A stretch of 64,000 nucleotides of DNA from NCBI RefSeq assembly GCF_014644415.1, contig NZ_BMKQ01000001.1, forward strand, positions 2,927,217-2,991,216, given 5' to 3'. The position numbers and the translations under genes were made by a program. The notes beneath the pieces are model-generated. The model did not search any database, was not told the origin of the DNA, and was given only the letters and a program-made list of their open reading frames with translations. Positions 45,865 through 54,585 of this stretch are shown here, piece by piece (the first letter of the stretch is position 1; the number at the start of each line of letters is the position of its first letter). Origin of the DNA: Marmoricola endophyticus. GTDB lineage: Bacteria; Actinomycetota; Actinomycetes; Propionibacteriales; Nocardioidaceae.

Positions 45865-47229
45865 TCAGGGCGTCTGCGCTCGGCCGGGAGGGCTCCGGGT
45901 CGGGCTCGGGCGCACCGGGGTCGTCTCGGTGCCGTGCGCCGCCGGGGCCGGCTCGCCGGACGCCGCGGTGACGCCGTTGGCGGTCGGGTCCAGACGCGGC
46001 TCGAGCCGGTAGCGCGAGAGCAGCCCGACGGCCAGGCAGCCGACGACGAGGACGCCGACGTACGCGCCCTCGAGGTCGTGGGCGACGAGCCACCCGGCGA
46101 ACGGCGGTGCGAGGACCATCGGGGTCTGGAACGCCGCGGAGTTCAGGGCGTTGCTGCGCCCGCGGGTGCGGTCGGTGGCGAGGTCGTTGACGATGGCCGG
46201 CAGCGTCGGCTGCAGCAGCGTCTCCCCGAGCGCGAACACCGACGCGCAGGCCGCGACGAGGACGCTCGCCCCCCAGGTGCCGGGGACCAGGCCGGACGCG
46301 CCCAGCAGCAGCCACGAGGCGGCCCAGACCACGGCCATCACCATGACCACCCGCGTGCGGCGGCGCCCCTCGATCCGGCGCAGCACGACCAGCTGCAGCG
46401 CGACGATGACGGCGGTGTTGGCGGCGAACGCGACCCCGAGCGCCTCGGTGGAGATCCGGCTGACGGCGCGGGCGTACGCGGGCATCCCCGTGTTGAGCTG
46501 CGCGTACGCCACGAACGACCCGACAAAGGTCAGCAGAGTCAGCGTCCGCACGGTCGGGTTGCGCAGCACCTCTGCGTACGACGGCCCCGCCTCGCCGGCG
46601 GTGCGCGGCGGACGGCCGGCGACGTGGCGCAGCGGGCCGAGCAGCAGCACGAGGGCGGGGGCGTAGGTGACCGCGTCGACGAGGTAGATCGCCTGGAAGG
46701 TCCACAGCCGGTCGACGTCGACGAACGCGCCGCCCAGCAGCCCACCGAGGCCGATGCCGAGGTTGAGCAGGGAGAAGTTGACGCCGAAGTACCGCTGCCG
46801 GATCGCGCTCGGCACGACGGTCGCGATCATCGACTGCGAGGCGGGGAACGAGACCCCGAACGAGGCTCCGGACAGGGCCAGGCCGAGCGCCGCCAGCGGC
46901 ACGGTCGACGCCTGGCTCATCACCAGCTGGCCGAGCAGCACGAGGACGAGCGTGCCGACGAGGACGACGCGGCCGCCGTACCGGTCGATCAGCGCCCCAC
47001 CCGGACCCACGGCCAGGATCCCGAACAGCGGCTGCACGGCGAGGAGCAGGCCGGCCACCGAGAGCGAGAACCCGCGCACCTCGTGGAGGTAGACCACCCA
47101 GAACGGCAGCACCAGGCCCGAGCCGACGAACTCCACGACCACCACGGAGAGGAGGAGCCGGCCCTCGCGCGGCAGGTCGGACCAGAACGTGCGAAGTCCG
47201 CTGCGCGGTGCTGCCCCCGAGGTGCTCAC
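45865..47229 (-). CDS. MFS transporter (drug/metabolite efflux type)
   Basis: 454 residues with about twelve helices. The first loop reads GGALIDRYGGRVVLVGTL, the usual DRxGGR loop 2-3 motif, and FGVSFPASQSMIATVVPSAIRQRYFGVNFS precedes helix 5. The C terminus is a Pro/Thr-rich tail. Start is a GTG, 57 bp from the divergent MobA-like gene. Efflux is the common role for this subgroup; the substrate is not evident. Confidence 0.85.
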   Translation of the reverse strand: MSTSGAAPRSGLRTFWSDLPREGRLLLSVVVVEFVGSGLVLPFWVVYLHEVRGFSLSVAGLLLAVQPLFGILAVGPGGALIDRYGGRVVLVGTLVLVLLGQLVMSQASTVPLAALGLALSGASFGVSFPASQSMIATVVPSAIRQRYFGVNFSLLNLGIGLGGLLGGAFVDVDRLWTFQAIYLVDAVTYAPALVLLLGPLRHVAGRPPRTAGEAGPSYAEVLRNPTVRTLTLLTFVGSFVAYAQLNTGMPAYARAVSRISTEALGVAFAANTAVIVALQLVVLRRIEGRRRTRVVMVMAVVWAASWLLLGASGLVPGTWGASVLVAACASVFALGETLLQPTLPAIVNDLATDRTRGRSNALNSAAFQTPMVLAPPFAGWLVAHDLEGAYVGVLVVGCLAVGLLSRYRLEPRLDPTANGVTAASGEPAPAAHGTETTPVRPSPTRSPPGRAQTP

Positions 47230-47286
47230 CGCGGCAGGATGTCAGCGGGGACCGACAACGAGCCAACGAGATATCGGAGGTGCGCC

Positions 47287-47871
47287 GTGACGACGACGGG
47301 GCTGCTGCTGGCCGCCGGTGCCGGTCGTCGGATGGGCCGGCCGAAGGCGCTGGTCGAGGGCTGGCTGGCGCACGCGGTGGCGTCGCTGGCCGACTGCGAC
47401 GACGTCGTGGTGGTGCTCGGAGCGAGGGCTGAGGAGGCACGGGCGCTGGTGCCCGAGGGAGCGAGAGTCACCGTCGCGGAGGACTGGGTGAGCGGGATGG
47501 GGGCCTCGCTGGCCGCCGGGCTCGCGCTGCTCGAGGACGGTACGGCGGAGCGCGCGCTGGTGACCCTCGTCGACCTCCCCGACGTGGGGCGCGACGTCTG
47601 CGCGCGGGTGCTCGCGGGCGTACCGGCCGGGCGCGGCGCACTGGCGCGGGCCTCGTACGACGACGTCCCCGGCCACCCCGTGCTGCTCGGGCGCGACCAC
47701 TGGGCGGGCGTACGGCGGACCAGCGCCGGCGACCGCGGGGCCCGCGACTACCTGCGCGAGCACCCCCCGGTGCTCGTGGAGTGCGGGGACCTGGCCACGG
47801 GGGCCGACCAGGACCGCCCGCCCGGCACCGCGGTCGAGGACCCCAACCCGGGACCAACCGCCGCACCCTAG
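47287..47871 (+). CDS. Molybdenum cofactor nucleotidyltransferase (MobA/MocA-like)
   Basis: 194 residues. LLLAAGAGRRMGRPKALVEG is the NTP-transferase signature; VTLVDLPDVG carries the metal-binding Asp. MocA-type enzymes add CMP to molybdopterin for molybdenum hydroxylases. GGAGG precedes the GTG start. It is followed after 9 bp by the MoxR gene, so it belongs to the maturation set of the hydroxylase at 57334-61163. Confidence 0.87.
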   Translation: MTTTGLLLAAGAGRRMGRPKALVEGWLAHAVASLADCDDVVVVLGARAEEARALVPEGARVTVAEDWVSGMGASLAAGLALLEDGTAERALVTLVDLPDVGRDVCARVLAGVPAGRGALARASYDDVPGHPVLLGRDHWAGVRRTSAGDRGARDYLREHPPVLVECGDLATGADQDRPPGTAVEDPNPGPTAAP

Positions 47872-47880
47872 GGTCGGCGC

Positions 47881-48765
47881 ATGGACTCCCCGGAGCAGGT
47901 CGCGCGCGCCCTGGCGACGACCGGCTACTTGTGCGACGAGGACCTCGCCACGGTGACCTACCTCGCCGGGGCGATGGAGCGGCCGCTGCTGCTGGAGGGC
48001 GAGCCGGGCACCGGCAAGACCGCGCTGGCCGAGGCGCTGGCCGCCGTCGACGGCGTCCCCCTCATCCGGCTGCAGTGCTACGAGGGCATCGACGCCTCGC
48101 AGGCGCTCTACGACTGGGACTTCCCGCGCCAGATCCTCCACCTGCGGACCCTGGAGGCCGCGGCCGGCGACGGCAGCCTGGACGCCGACGAGGCCGAGAA
48201 GTCGTTGTTCGACGACCGGTTCCTGCTGGCGCGCCCGGTCCTCCGTGCGCTGCGCGAGTCCGTCGGTGAGTCCCCGGCGGTGCTGCTCGTCGACGAGATC
48301 GACCGCGCCGACGACGAGTTCGAGGCGTTCCTGCTCGAGGTGCTCTCCGGGTGGTCGGTGAGCATCCCCGAGCTGGGCACGATCAGCGCCGCCACACCGC
48401 CGCGCGTCGTCCTCACCTCCAACCGCACCCGCGACCTGCACGACGCCCTCAAGCGGCGCTGCCTCTACCACTGGATCGACCACCCCGGACTCGAGCGCGA
48501 GGTCGAGATCGTCCGCTCGCGGCTGCCCGAGGTCACCGCCGAGCTGGCGCGGCAGGTGGTCACGGTGGTGCAGGGCCTGCGGGACGAGGGTCTGCTCAAG
48601 CCGCCGGGTGTGGCCGAGACCATCGACTGGACCCGGGCGCTGCAGCGCCTCGGCACCCAGGAGCTCGACCTCGCCACGGCGGCGCGCACGCTCGGCGCGG
48701 TGGTGAAGTACCGCGAGGACACCGACCGGGTGAAGCACGCCCTGGACCGGATGCTGGCCCGATGA
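47881..48765 (+). CDS. MoxR-type AAA+ ATPase (CoxD-like)
   Basis: 294 residues. Walker A is GEPGTGKT (40-47), Walker B VLLVDEIDRADDEFEAFLLEVL, sensor 1 in VVLTSNRTRDL. MoxR ATPases act with VWA-domain proteins to insert cofactors or remodel enzymes; CoxD does so for CO dehydrogenase. The next gene encodes a VWA protein and overlaps by 4 bp (ATGA). Confidence 0.92.
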   Translation: MDSPEQVARALATTGYLCDEDLATVTYLAGAMERPLLLEGEPGTGKTALAEALAAVDGVPLIRLQCYEGIDASQALYDWDFPRQILHLRTLEAAAGDGSLDADEAEKSLFDDRFLLARPVLRALRESVGESPAVLLVDEIDRADDEFEAFLLEVLSGWSVSIPELGTISAATPPRVVLTSNRTRDLHDALKRRCLYHWIDHPGLEREVEIVRSRLPEVTAELARQVVTVVQGLRDEGLLKPPGVAETIDWTRALQRLGTQELDLATAARTLGAVVKYREDTDRVKHALDRMLAR

Positions 48766-49877
48766 CGGCCGAGGTGGTTCGACCGCCGGAGGAGATCCTC
48801 CTCGGTTTCGCCCGTGCGCTGCGTGCCGCCGGGCTCCCGGTCACCCAGGACCGCTCGGCGGCGTTCGTCACGGCCAGCTCGCTGGTCGGCCTGCGCGACG
48901 CCTCCGGGGTGTACGTCGCCGGCCGCGCCACCCTGTGCGCCGGGCCGGACGACCTCGAGCGCTACGACCAGGTCTTCCACGCGTGGTTCGGCGACGCCGA
49001 GGGCACGCCCCGCGTCGTACCCCGCGAGCAGCCGCGGCAGGTCTCCTCGCCGCTGCCCCTCACCGACGACTCCGGGTCCGGCGGCGCGGAGGACGAGGCC
49101 GAGACCGTCGACGCGGCCGCGTCCGAGGCCGAGATCCTGCGCCACCGCGACGTCGCCGCCCTCAGCGCCGACCAGAAGGCCCTGCTCGACGCGATGATCC
49201 GCGCCCTGCGGCCGCGGCCGCCACGACGGCGCGCCGCGCGACGTACCCCGTGGCGGCGCGGTGACGTCGACGTCCGTCGTACCCTCCGCCGCAGCCTGCG
49301 CCACCTCGGCGAGCCCGTCCGCATCGAGCACCACCGCCGGCACGTGCGCCCGCGGCGCGTCGTGCTCCTCGTCGACGTCTCGGCGAGCATGCGGCCGTAC
49401 GCCGACGCGCTGCTGCGGCTGTGCCACGTCCTGGTCCGCACGGGTGCGCCGGTCGAGGCGTTCACCCTGGGGACCCGCTTGACCCGGATCACCGCCGCGC
49501 TGTCCACCGCGGACCCCGAGCGGGCGCTGGTGCGCGCGGGCGGCGAGGTCCCCGACTGGTCGGGCGGGACCCGGCTCGGTGAGACGCTGCAGGCGTTCCT
49601 CGACCGGTGGGGCGCGCGCGGGATGGCGCGGGGGGCGGTCGTCGTGGTGCTCAGCGACGGCTGGGAGCGCGGCGACGCGGCACTCCTCGGTGAGCAGATG
49701 CGGCGACTGCGCCGGCTGGCGCACCGGGTGGTGTGGGTGAACCCGCACCGCGGCAAGGCCGGCTACCAGCCGGTGCAGGGCGGCATCGTGGCGGCGCTGC
49801 CGCACTGCGACGCCCTGGTGGCCGGGCACTCGCTGCGGTCCTTCGAGCAGGTCCTGGAGGTGGTGGGCGATGCGTGA
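48762..49877 (+). CDS. VWA-domain protein (CoxE-like)
   Basis: 371 residues. The C-terminal VWA domain has VVLLVDVSASMRPYADALLR (a DxSxS metal site), then DWSGGTRLGETLQAFLDRW and VVVVLSDGWERGD. Preceding this is a very Arg-rich segment (about 148-185; [18 protein letters not shown]). It partners the MoxR ATPase in activating molybdenum hydroxylases, as CoxE does. Overlaps both MoxR and XdhC genes. Confidence 0.9.
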   Translation: MTAEVVRPPEEILLGFARALRAAGLPVTQDRSAAFVTASSLVGLRDASGVYVAGRATLCAGPDDLERYDQVFHAWFGDAEGTPRVVPREQPRQVSSPLPLTDDSGSGGAEDEAETVDAAASEAEILRHRDVAALSADQKALLDAMIRALRPRPPRRRAARRTPWRRGDVDVRRTLRRSLRHLGEPVRIEHHRRHVRPRRVVLLVDVSASMRPYADALLRLCHVLVRTGAPVEAFTLGTRLTRITAALSTADPERALVRAGGEVPDWSGGTRLGETLQAFLDRWGARGMARGAVVVVLSDGWERGDAALLGEQMRRLRRLAHRVVWVNPHRGKAGYQPVQGGIVAALPHCDALVAGHSLRSFEQVLEVVGDA

Positions 49878-51006
49878 GGTGCTGCCCGAGCTGATGCGGT
49901 GGTACGACGCCGGCGAGACGATCGGCATGGGGACGGTCGTCGCGACCTTCCGCTCCGCGCCGCGCCCGCCGGGTGCGTCGATGCTGGTCGGTCCGGCCGA
50001 GGAGGCGGTCGGGTCGGTCTCCGGGGGCTGCGTCGAGGGCGCGGTCTACGAGCTGGCCGGGTCGGTCGTCGAGGACGGTACGCCGGTCCTCCAGCGCTAC
50101 GGCGTCTCCGACGACGACGCCTTCGCGGTGGGGCTGACCTGCGGCGGGATCCTCGACGTGTACGTCGAGAAGGTGGACCGCGAGAGCTTCCCCGAGCTGG
50201 CCGAGATCGCCGAGGACATCGAGAACGGCCGCCCCGTCGCCGTGGCCACGGTCGTGGACCACCCGGACCCGAGCTGGGTCGGGCGGCGGATGACCGTACG
50301 CCCCGAGGAGGACGGCGGGCACCGGGTCACGGGCGGCATCGGGAGCCCGCGGGCCGACGCCGCCGTGGCCGACGACTCCCTCGGCCTGCTCGCGCAGGGT
50401 CGCAACGCGACGCTGACGTACGGCCCGGACGGCGAGCGGCGCGGCGAGGGCATGCGTGTCTTCGTCTGGGCCTTCGCGCCGCCGCCCCGGATGCTGGTCT
50501 TCGGGGCCATCGACTTCGCCGCCGCGGTGGCGCGGGTCGGATCCTTCCTCGGCTACCACGTGACGGTCTGCGACGCGCGGCCCGTCTTCGCCACCGCGAC
50601 CCGCTTCCCCGAGGCCGACGAGGTCGTCGTCGACTGGCCGCACCGCTTCCTCACCGCGCAGGCCGAGGCCGGGGCGATCGACTCCCGGACGGTCATCTGC
50701 GTCCTCACCCACGACCCGAAGTTCGACGTGCCGCTGCTCGAGGTCGCGCTGCGCCTGCCCGACGTCGGCTTCGTCGGTGCGATGGGGTCGCGGCGCACCC
50801 ACGAGGACCGGGTGACCCGGCTGCGCGAGATCGGCCTGACCGAGGAGGAGCTGGCGCGGCTGTCCAGCCCGATCGGCCTCGACCTCGGCGGTCGTACGCC
50901 CGAGGAGACGGCCGTCAGCATCGCCGCCGAGATCATCGCCACCCAGTGGGGCGGCTCGGGCACCCGGCTGCAGGAGTCGTCCGGGCGGATCCACGGGGAG
51001 GGCTGA
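49870..51006 (+). CDS. XdhC/CoxI-family molybdenum cofactor maturation factor
   Basis: 378 residues. The N-terminal XdhC_CoxI domain has GSVSGGCVEGAVYE and LTCGGILDVYVE; the C-terminal Rossmann domain has MLVFGAIDFAAAVARVGSFLGYHV and VGFVGAMGSRRTHEDR. XdhC binds the cofactor and promotes sulfuration before insertion. It starts 8 bp inside the VWA gene and ends 3 bp before the convergent AllG-like gene. Confidence 0.92.
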   Translation: MREVLPELMRWYDAGETIGMGTVVATFRSAPRPPGASMLVGPAEEAVGSVSGGCVEGAVYELAGSVVEDGTPVLQRYGVSDDDAFAVGLTCGGILDVYVEKVDRESFPELAEIAEDIENGRPVAVATVVDHPDPSWVGRRMTVRPEEDGGHRVTGGIGSPRADAAVADDSLGLLAQGRNATLTYGPDGERRGEGMRVFVWAFAPPPRMLVFGAIDFAAAVARVGSFLGYHVTVCDARPVFATATRFPEADEVVVDWPHRFLTAQAEAGAIDSRTVICVLTHDPKFDVPLLEVALRLPDVGFVGAMGSRRTHEDRVTRLREIGLTEEELARLSSPIGLDLGGRTPEETAVSIAAEIIATQWGGSGTRLQESSGRIHGEG

Positions 51007-51009
51007 GCG

Positions 51010-52431
51010 TCAGTCGTCGACGCGATCCCGGGCCCGCTCGGCCAGGCGCGACAGCGCCAGGGGGAAGATCTCGGCGGGTGGCGTCACCAGCCCCGCGCCG
51101 ACCTGCCCGACCCCGGCCACCGCACCGGCCATCCCGGTGTTGATCTGCGGGAGGATGCCCGTGCGGCACACCCGAGTCACGTCGATCCCGGTCGGCGTGC
51201 CCTGGAACTCCAGGACCGGCACCGACCAGCGCGGGTTCTCGCCCAGCGTGATCTCGTGCATGCGTCGCGTGGTCGCCAGGGCGTCCGGGACGGACCCGCC
51301 GACGAGCCGGACGATCGCGGGCGCCGTGGCCATCGCGAACCCGCCGATGCCCGCGGTCTCGGTGATGGCCGAGTCCCCGATGTCCGGGTTGGCGTCGCTG
51401 CGGTCGTAGTCGCCGAGGTAGAGCCCCTCGGCCACCTGCGCGGGACCGGTGAACCACTCGTCGCCGGTGCCGGCCACCTGGATGCCGAAGTCGGTGCCGT
51501 TGCGGGCCATCGCCACGACCATCGAGGAGCCTTCGATGCCGCGAGCGGCGTCCAGGGCGAGCTTGCAGGCCGGCATCGCGAGGTTGAGGAAGAAGTGGTC
51601 GTTCCCGCCGATGAAGCGCAGGGCCTCCGCGACGTGCGTCGCCTCGCCGCCGGAGGTGACCATGGCCGGGGCCAGGTCACGCATCAGCATCAGCGTGCCG
51701 GCACGGTTGCGGTTGTGGGCTTCGTCCCCCATCTGCAGCATCTGGGTGAGGATCCCGGTGACGTCGACCGGCCCGACGCTGTCGCGGGTGGCCCTGACCG
51801 AGGCCTGGAGGAGGGGACCGAGGACCTCCGACATCCAGCGCAGCCGCTCGAGCACCTCCGGGCCGTACGCGCCGTACCGCAGGACCTTGCCGAGGCCCTC
51901 GTTGAGCGAGCAGTAGGTGCGCCTGCCGGTGGCGGTGTCCTCGAGGACGAACATCCACATCGACGGCGTGACGACGCCGGCCATCGGTCCGACGGCGGAG
52001 CGGGAGTGGCAGGGGGCCAGCGACACGCCCGACCCCGACTCGAACAGCGTCGGTGCCTCCTCGGGAGAGGCGCACAGCCCCTCGAGCGCCGCACCGCCCA
52101 TCAGCGCACCGCGCATCGGGCCCGATGCCCGCTCCCAGGTGATCGGCGGCCCGGCGTGCAGGAACTCCCCGGGCTGGAGGCCGACGGCCTCGGAGGCGGG
52201 CAGGACGTCGACCAGCCGCGCGGTGACGCCGAGCACGGCCTGCAGCGCCCGGTCGTTGGCTCCCGCGCGAGCGGGGTCGCCCACCACGGTGGCGAGGTCG
52301 CCGGCGGTTCCCGGCATCGGCGGCTGCCAGTCGACCCGCGTGACCTCGACCGCCTGCGCCGACACGGCGTCGGCGAGCAGGTCGGCGCCGACGTTGATGA
52401 CTGAGGGGACCGTACTCATCGCTGCACTCAT
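51010..52431 (-). CDS. allG: DUF1116 protein, AllG-like subunit of oxamate transcarbamoylase
   Basis: 473 residues of DUF1116 (E. coli YlbE/AllG). Recognised by FLHAGPPITWERASGPMRGAL (in two parts), GDEAHNRNRAGTLMLMRDL, FIGGNDHFFLNLAMPA and MARNGTDFGIQVAGTGDEWF. With FdrA/AllF and DUF2877/AllH it forms a complex that splits oxalurate with phosphate into oxamate and carbamoyl phosphate, or runs that in reverse. The ATG overlaps the AllF stop. Function here rests on family and linkage. Confidence 0.85.
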   Translation of the reverse strand: MSAAMSTVPSVINVGADLLADAVSAQAVEVTRVDWQPPMPGTAGDLATVVGDPARAGANDRALQAVLGVTARLVDVLPASEAVGLQPGEFLHAGPPITWERASGPMRGALMGGAALEGLCASPEEAPTLFESGSGVSLAPCHSRSAVGPMAGVVTPSMWMFVLEDTATGRRTYCSLNEGLGKVLRYGAYGPEVLERLRWMSEVLGPLLQASVRATRDSVGPVDVTGILTQMLQMGDEAHNRNRAGTLMLMRDLAPAMVTSGGEATHVAEALRFIGGNDHFFLNLAMPACKLALDAARGIEGSSMVVAMARNGTDFGIQVAGTGDEWFTGPAQVAEGLYLGDYDRSDANPDIGDSAITETAGIGGFAMATAPAIVRLVGGSVPDALATTRRMHEITLGENPRWSVPVLEFQGTPTGIDVTRVCRTGILPQINTGMAGAVAGVGQVGAGLVTPPAEIFPLALSRLAERARDRVDD

Positions 52432-53831
52432 CTCTGGGCTGCCTCCACGATCTCGACCGCACGCCGGGTGGCGTGCGCGTTGGACAGGTGCACCTCGGCG
52501 CCAGCCGACGCGAGCGCGTCGACGGTGCGGGCGAGGTCCTGGGGGTCCGCGGCGGTGCCGACGACGACCGCGACGACAGGCCGCTCGATCTCCGCGAGGA
52601 CCGGCGCGAGCACGGCCGCGGGATCGGCCTCGGCGCCGTGGCCGAGGACCACGTCGAGCAGCAGCACGGCGGTGTCCGGGTCCGCCCCCGCCTCGGCCAG
52701 GTGCTCCAGCCGCAGGGTGGGGTCGATCATCGGGTGGGCGCGCCCGGTGGTGTAGGCGTCGTCACCGAAGTCGACGAAGGTGTGCCCGCGGTCGCCTCCG
52801 AGGCGGTCCGTCGCGATGATCCGCGCCTCGGAGGCGAGCGTCCCGCCGACGAAGAGACCACGCAGGAAGGTTCCGCCGGACGCCGTGGCGGCGCCGGTGA
52901 CCGGCCAGGAGGGGACGGTGCGCCCCAGTCGCTCCAGCACGCGCTCCACGGCAGCGGTCAGGTCGGGCTGTCCGCTGCCGAGCAGGGCGAGCTCGACCGG
53001 GGTCGTGAGCCGGGAGGCGTGCTCGTGCACGGCGACGGCGACGTCGGGTGCGGGAGGCTTGGAGACCACCAGGGCGAGCTCGACGTCCTCCTGGCGCTCG
53101 AGGCGGTCCAGCGCCTCCCGGGTGGAGCGGCCACCGACCTCCGCGGAGAGGTCGCGGCCACCGACGCCCCAGGCGTAACGCACGCCGACGCCGGCGTGGT
53201 CGAGCAGGGCGAGGACCTGCTGGCAGCCGGTGCCCGAGGCGGCGACGAGGCCGACAGGTCCGGGCGAGACGACGTTGGCGAACCCGAGTCCCACCCCGTC
53301 GACGACCGCCGTGCCGCAGTCGGGGCCCATGACGAGCCGGCCGCGCTCGGCCGCCAGCGTCTTGAGCCGGACCTCCTGCTCGACGGGGACGTTGTCGCTG
53401 AAGAGCATCACGTCGCTGTCGGCCTCCAGAGCGTCGACCGCCTCGACGAAGGCGTTCTCGCCGGGCACCGAGACGACCACGACCGACCCCGCCGGCGCTC
53501 GGCGCTCGGCGCTCGCCACGGTGCGGGGCGGGGCGACCTCCGTCGTGCCGCTCTCGCGTCGCGAGGCGCTGCTGAGGGCCTCGTCGACCGCGGCGAGGGC
53601 CGCGTCGAGCGACGCCGCGGTCTCCAGCCGGAGGGCGACCACCATGTCGTTGCTGGTCGTCTCGCCGGGCACGTCGAACCCCATGGAGGCGAGCACGTCG
53701 ACGTTCAGCGCCGTCGCCATGGCGACCTGGGCGGCGAGCACGCCGTCGACCGCCTGCACCGTGCGGCTGACTTGCAGGAGGGTGACGGAGTCGGCGTACG
53801 CACCGGCTCGGACCTCGACGTGGTTGGTCAT
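52428..53831 (-). CDS. allF: FdrA-like protein, AllF subunit of oxamate transcarbamoylase
   Basis: 467 residues. FdrA family with a succinyl-CoA synthetase alpha-like domain: VMGPDCGTAVVDGVGLGFAN, VGLVAASGTGCQQVLALLDHAG and WGVGGRDLSAEVGG. The N-terminal part MATALNVDVLASMGFD is the other conserved region. It is the middle gene of the AllH-AllF-AllG minus-strand trio, joined by 4 bp overlaps on both ends. Acts in the cytosol with the other two. Confidence 0.87.
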   Translation of the reverse strand: MTNHVEVRAGAYADSVTLLQVSRTVQAVDGVLAAQVAMATALNVDVLASMGFDVPGETTSNDMVVALRLETAASLDAALAAVDEALSSASRRESGTTEVAPPRTVASAERRAPAGSVVVVSVPGENAFVEAVDALEADSDVMLFSDNVPVEQEVRLKTLAAERGRLVMGPDCGTAVVDGVGLGFANVVSPGPVGLVAASGTGCQQVLALLDHAGVGVRYAWGVGGRDLSAEVGGRSTREALDRLERQEDVELALVVSKPPAPDVAVAVHEHASRLTTPVELALLGSGQPDLTAAVERVLERLGRTVPSWPVTGAATASGGTFLRGLFVGGTLASEARIIATDRLGGDRGHTFVDFGDDAYTTGRAHPMIDPTLRLEHLAEAGADPDTAVLLLDVVLGHGAEADPAAVLAPVLAEIERPVVAVVVGTAADPQDLARTVDALASAGAEVHLSNAHATRRAVEIVEAAQR

Positions 53832-54508
53832 GCTGCTCCTCGGTGGGTGGGGGCCAGGGGACGAAGGTGGGCGAGGGCGAGGCGAGCGCCCTCGAGCAGG
53901 CCGCGGCCGGAGGAGTGCCCGACGCGGACGAGGTCGGCCGCCCGCGCGTCCTCCTGGTCCGTGCCGACGGCGCTCAGCCAGGCGGCGAACTCCGGGAGGA
54001 CCTCCCCCCGACCCGCGCACTCCAGCAGGGCCCTCGACAGCGCGGTGGTGCGGTGGGCACAGGCGGCGATCGCCGCGTCCACCGCGGGGGTACGCAGGCC
54101 GGCGGCGCGGTGCGTGGCCAGCCAGCCGCACAGCACGTCGTCGCCGTAGGGCGTCAGCCCGTCGCCGCGTCCGACCATTGAGGCGACGTCACCCGGTGCG
54201 GGCGCGGGCGTGGACGTCGCGCAGGCGAGCCGAGGCACCGACACGTCCACGACCCGGCGGACGGGGAACGCCTCGTCGTCGAGGTGCAGCACGCCCGCGT
54301 GCACGTGGGCGGTCGTGGCCTCGAGCGAGTCCCGCACCGTGCGCAGACCGCAGGGGACCGCGCTGGCGTGCTTGGACAGCACCCCCACGCAGCGACCGGA
54401 GATCTCGACGTAGATCGCCAGGTGGCCGGGGTGGAGCAGCGGGACGGCTCCGTCGGGCGCTGCCGCCACGAGGTCGCGCATCCACACGGAGGCGCTGGCG
54501 GGTGTCAT
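53828..54508 (-). CDS. allH: DUF2877 protein, AllH-like subunit
   Basis: 226 residues. DUF2877 is marked by MVGRGDGLTPYGDDVLCGWLA (a GxGxGLTPxGDD core) and ALSRALLECAGRGEVLPEF. It is the first gene of the trio and faces the PucR activator across 77 bp. E. coli AllH (YlbF) is needed for oxamate transcarbamoylase activity. The region between it and the PucR gene probably contains promoters for both. Confidence 0.84.
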   Translation of the reverse strand: MTPASASVWMRDLVAAAPDGAVPLLHPGHLAIYVEISGRCVGVLSKHASAVPCGLRTVRDSLEATTAHVHAGVLHLDDEAFPVRRVVDVSVPRLACATSTPAPAPGDVASMVGRGDGLTPYGDDVLCGWLATHRAAGLRTPAVDAAIAACAHRTTALSRALLECAGRGEVLPEFAAWLSAVGTDQEDARAADLVRVGHSSGRGLLEGARLALAHLRPLAPTHRGAA

Positions 54509-54585
54509 TCCTCGACGCTATTGCGGGGCGCTAGCGTTTGCCGACGTGCAAGGTTGCCAACGACGGCGGACGAGGAGCGCAAGAC

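Noticed and set aside
43741-47871. A 1376-codon plus-strand open frame ending in the MobA-like gene
   Set aside because: Only the last 194 residues resemble a protein. The rest is antisense to AlkB, sedolisin and MFS genes, and GGAGG before the GTG at 47287 marks the real start.
54538-54551. TTGC-N6-GCAA as a PucR operator between allH and the PucR gene
   Set aside because: The arms are only 4 bp and such matches are expected by chance; position alone does not support it.
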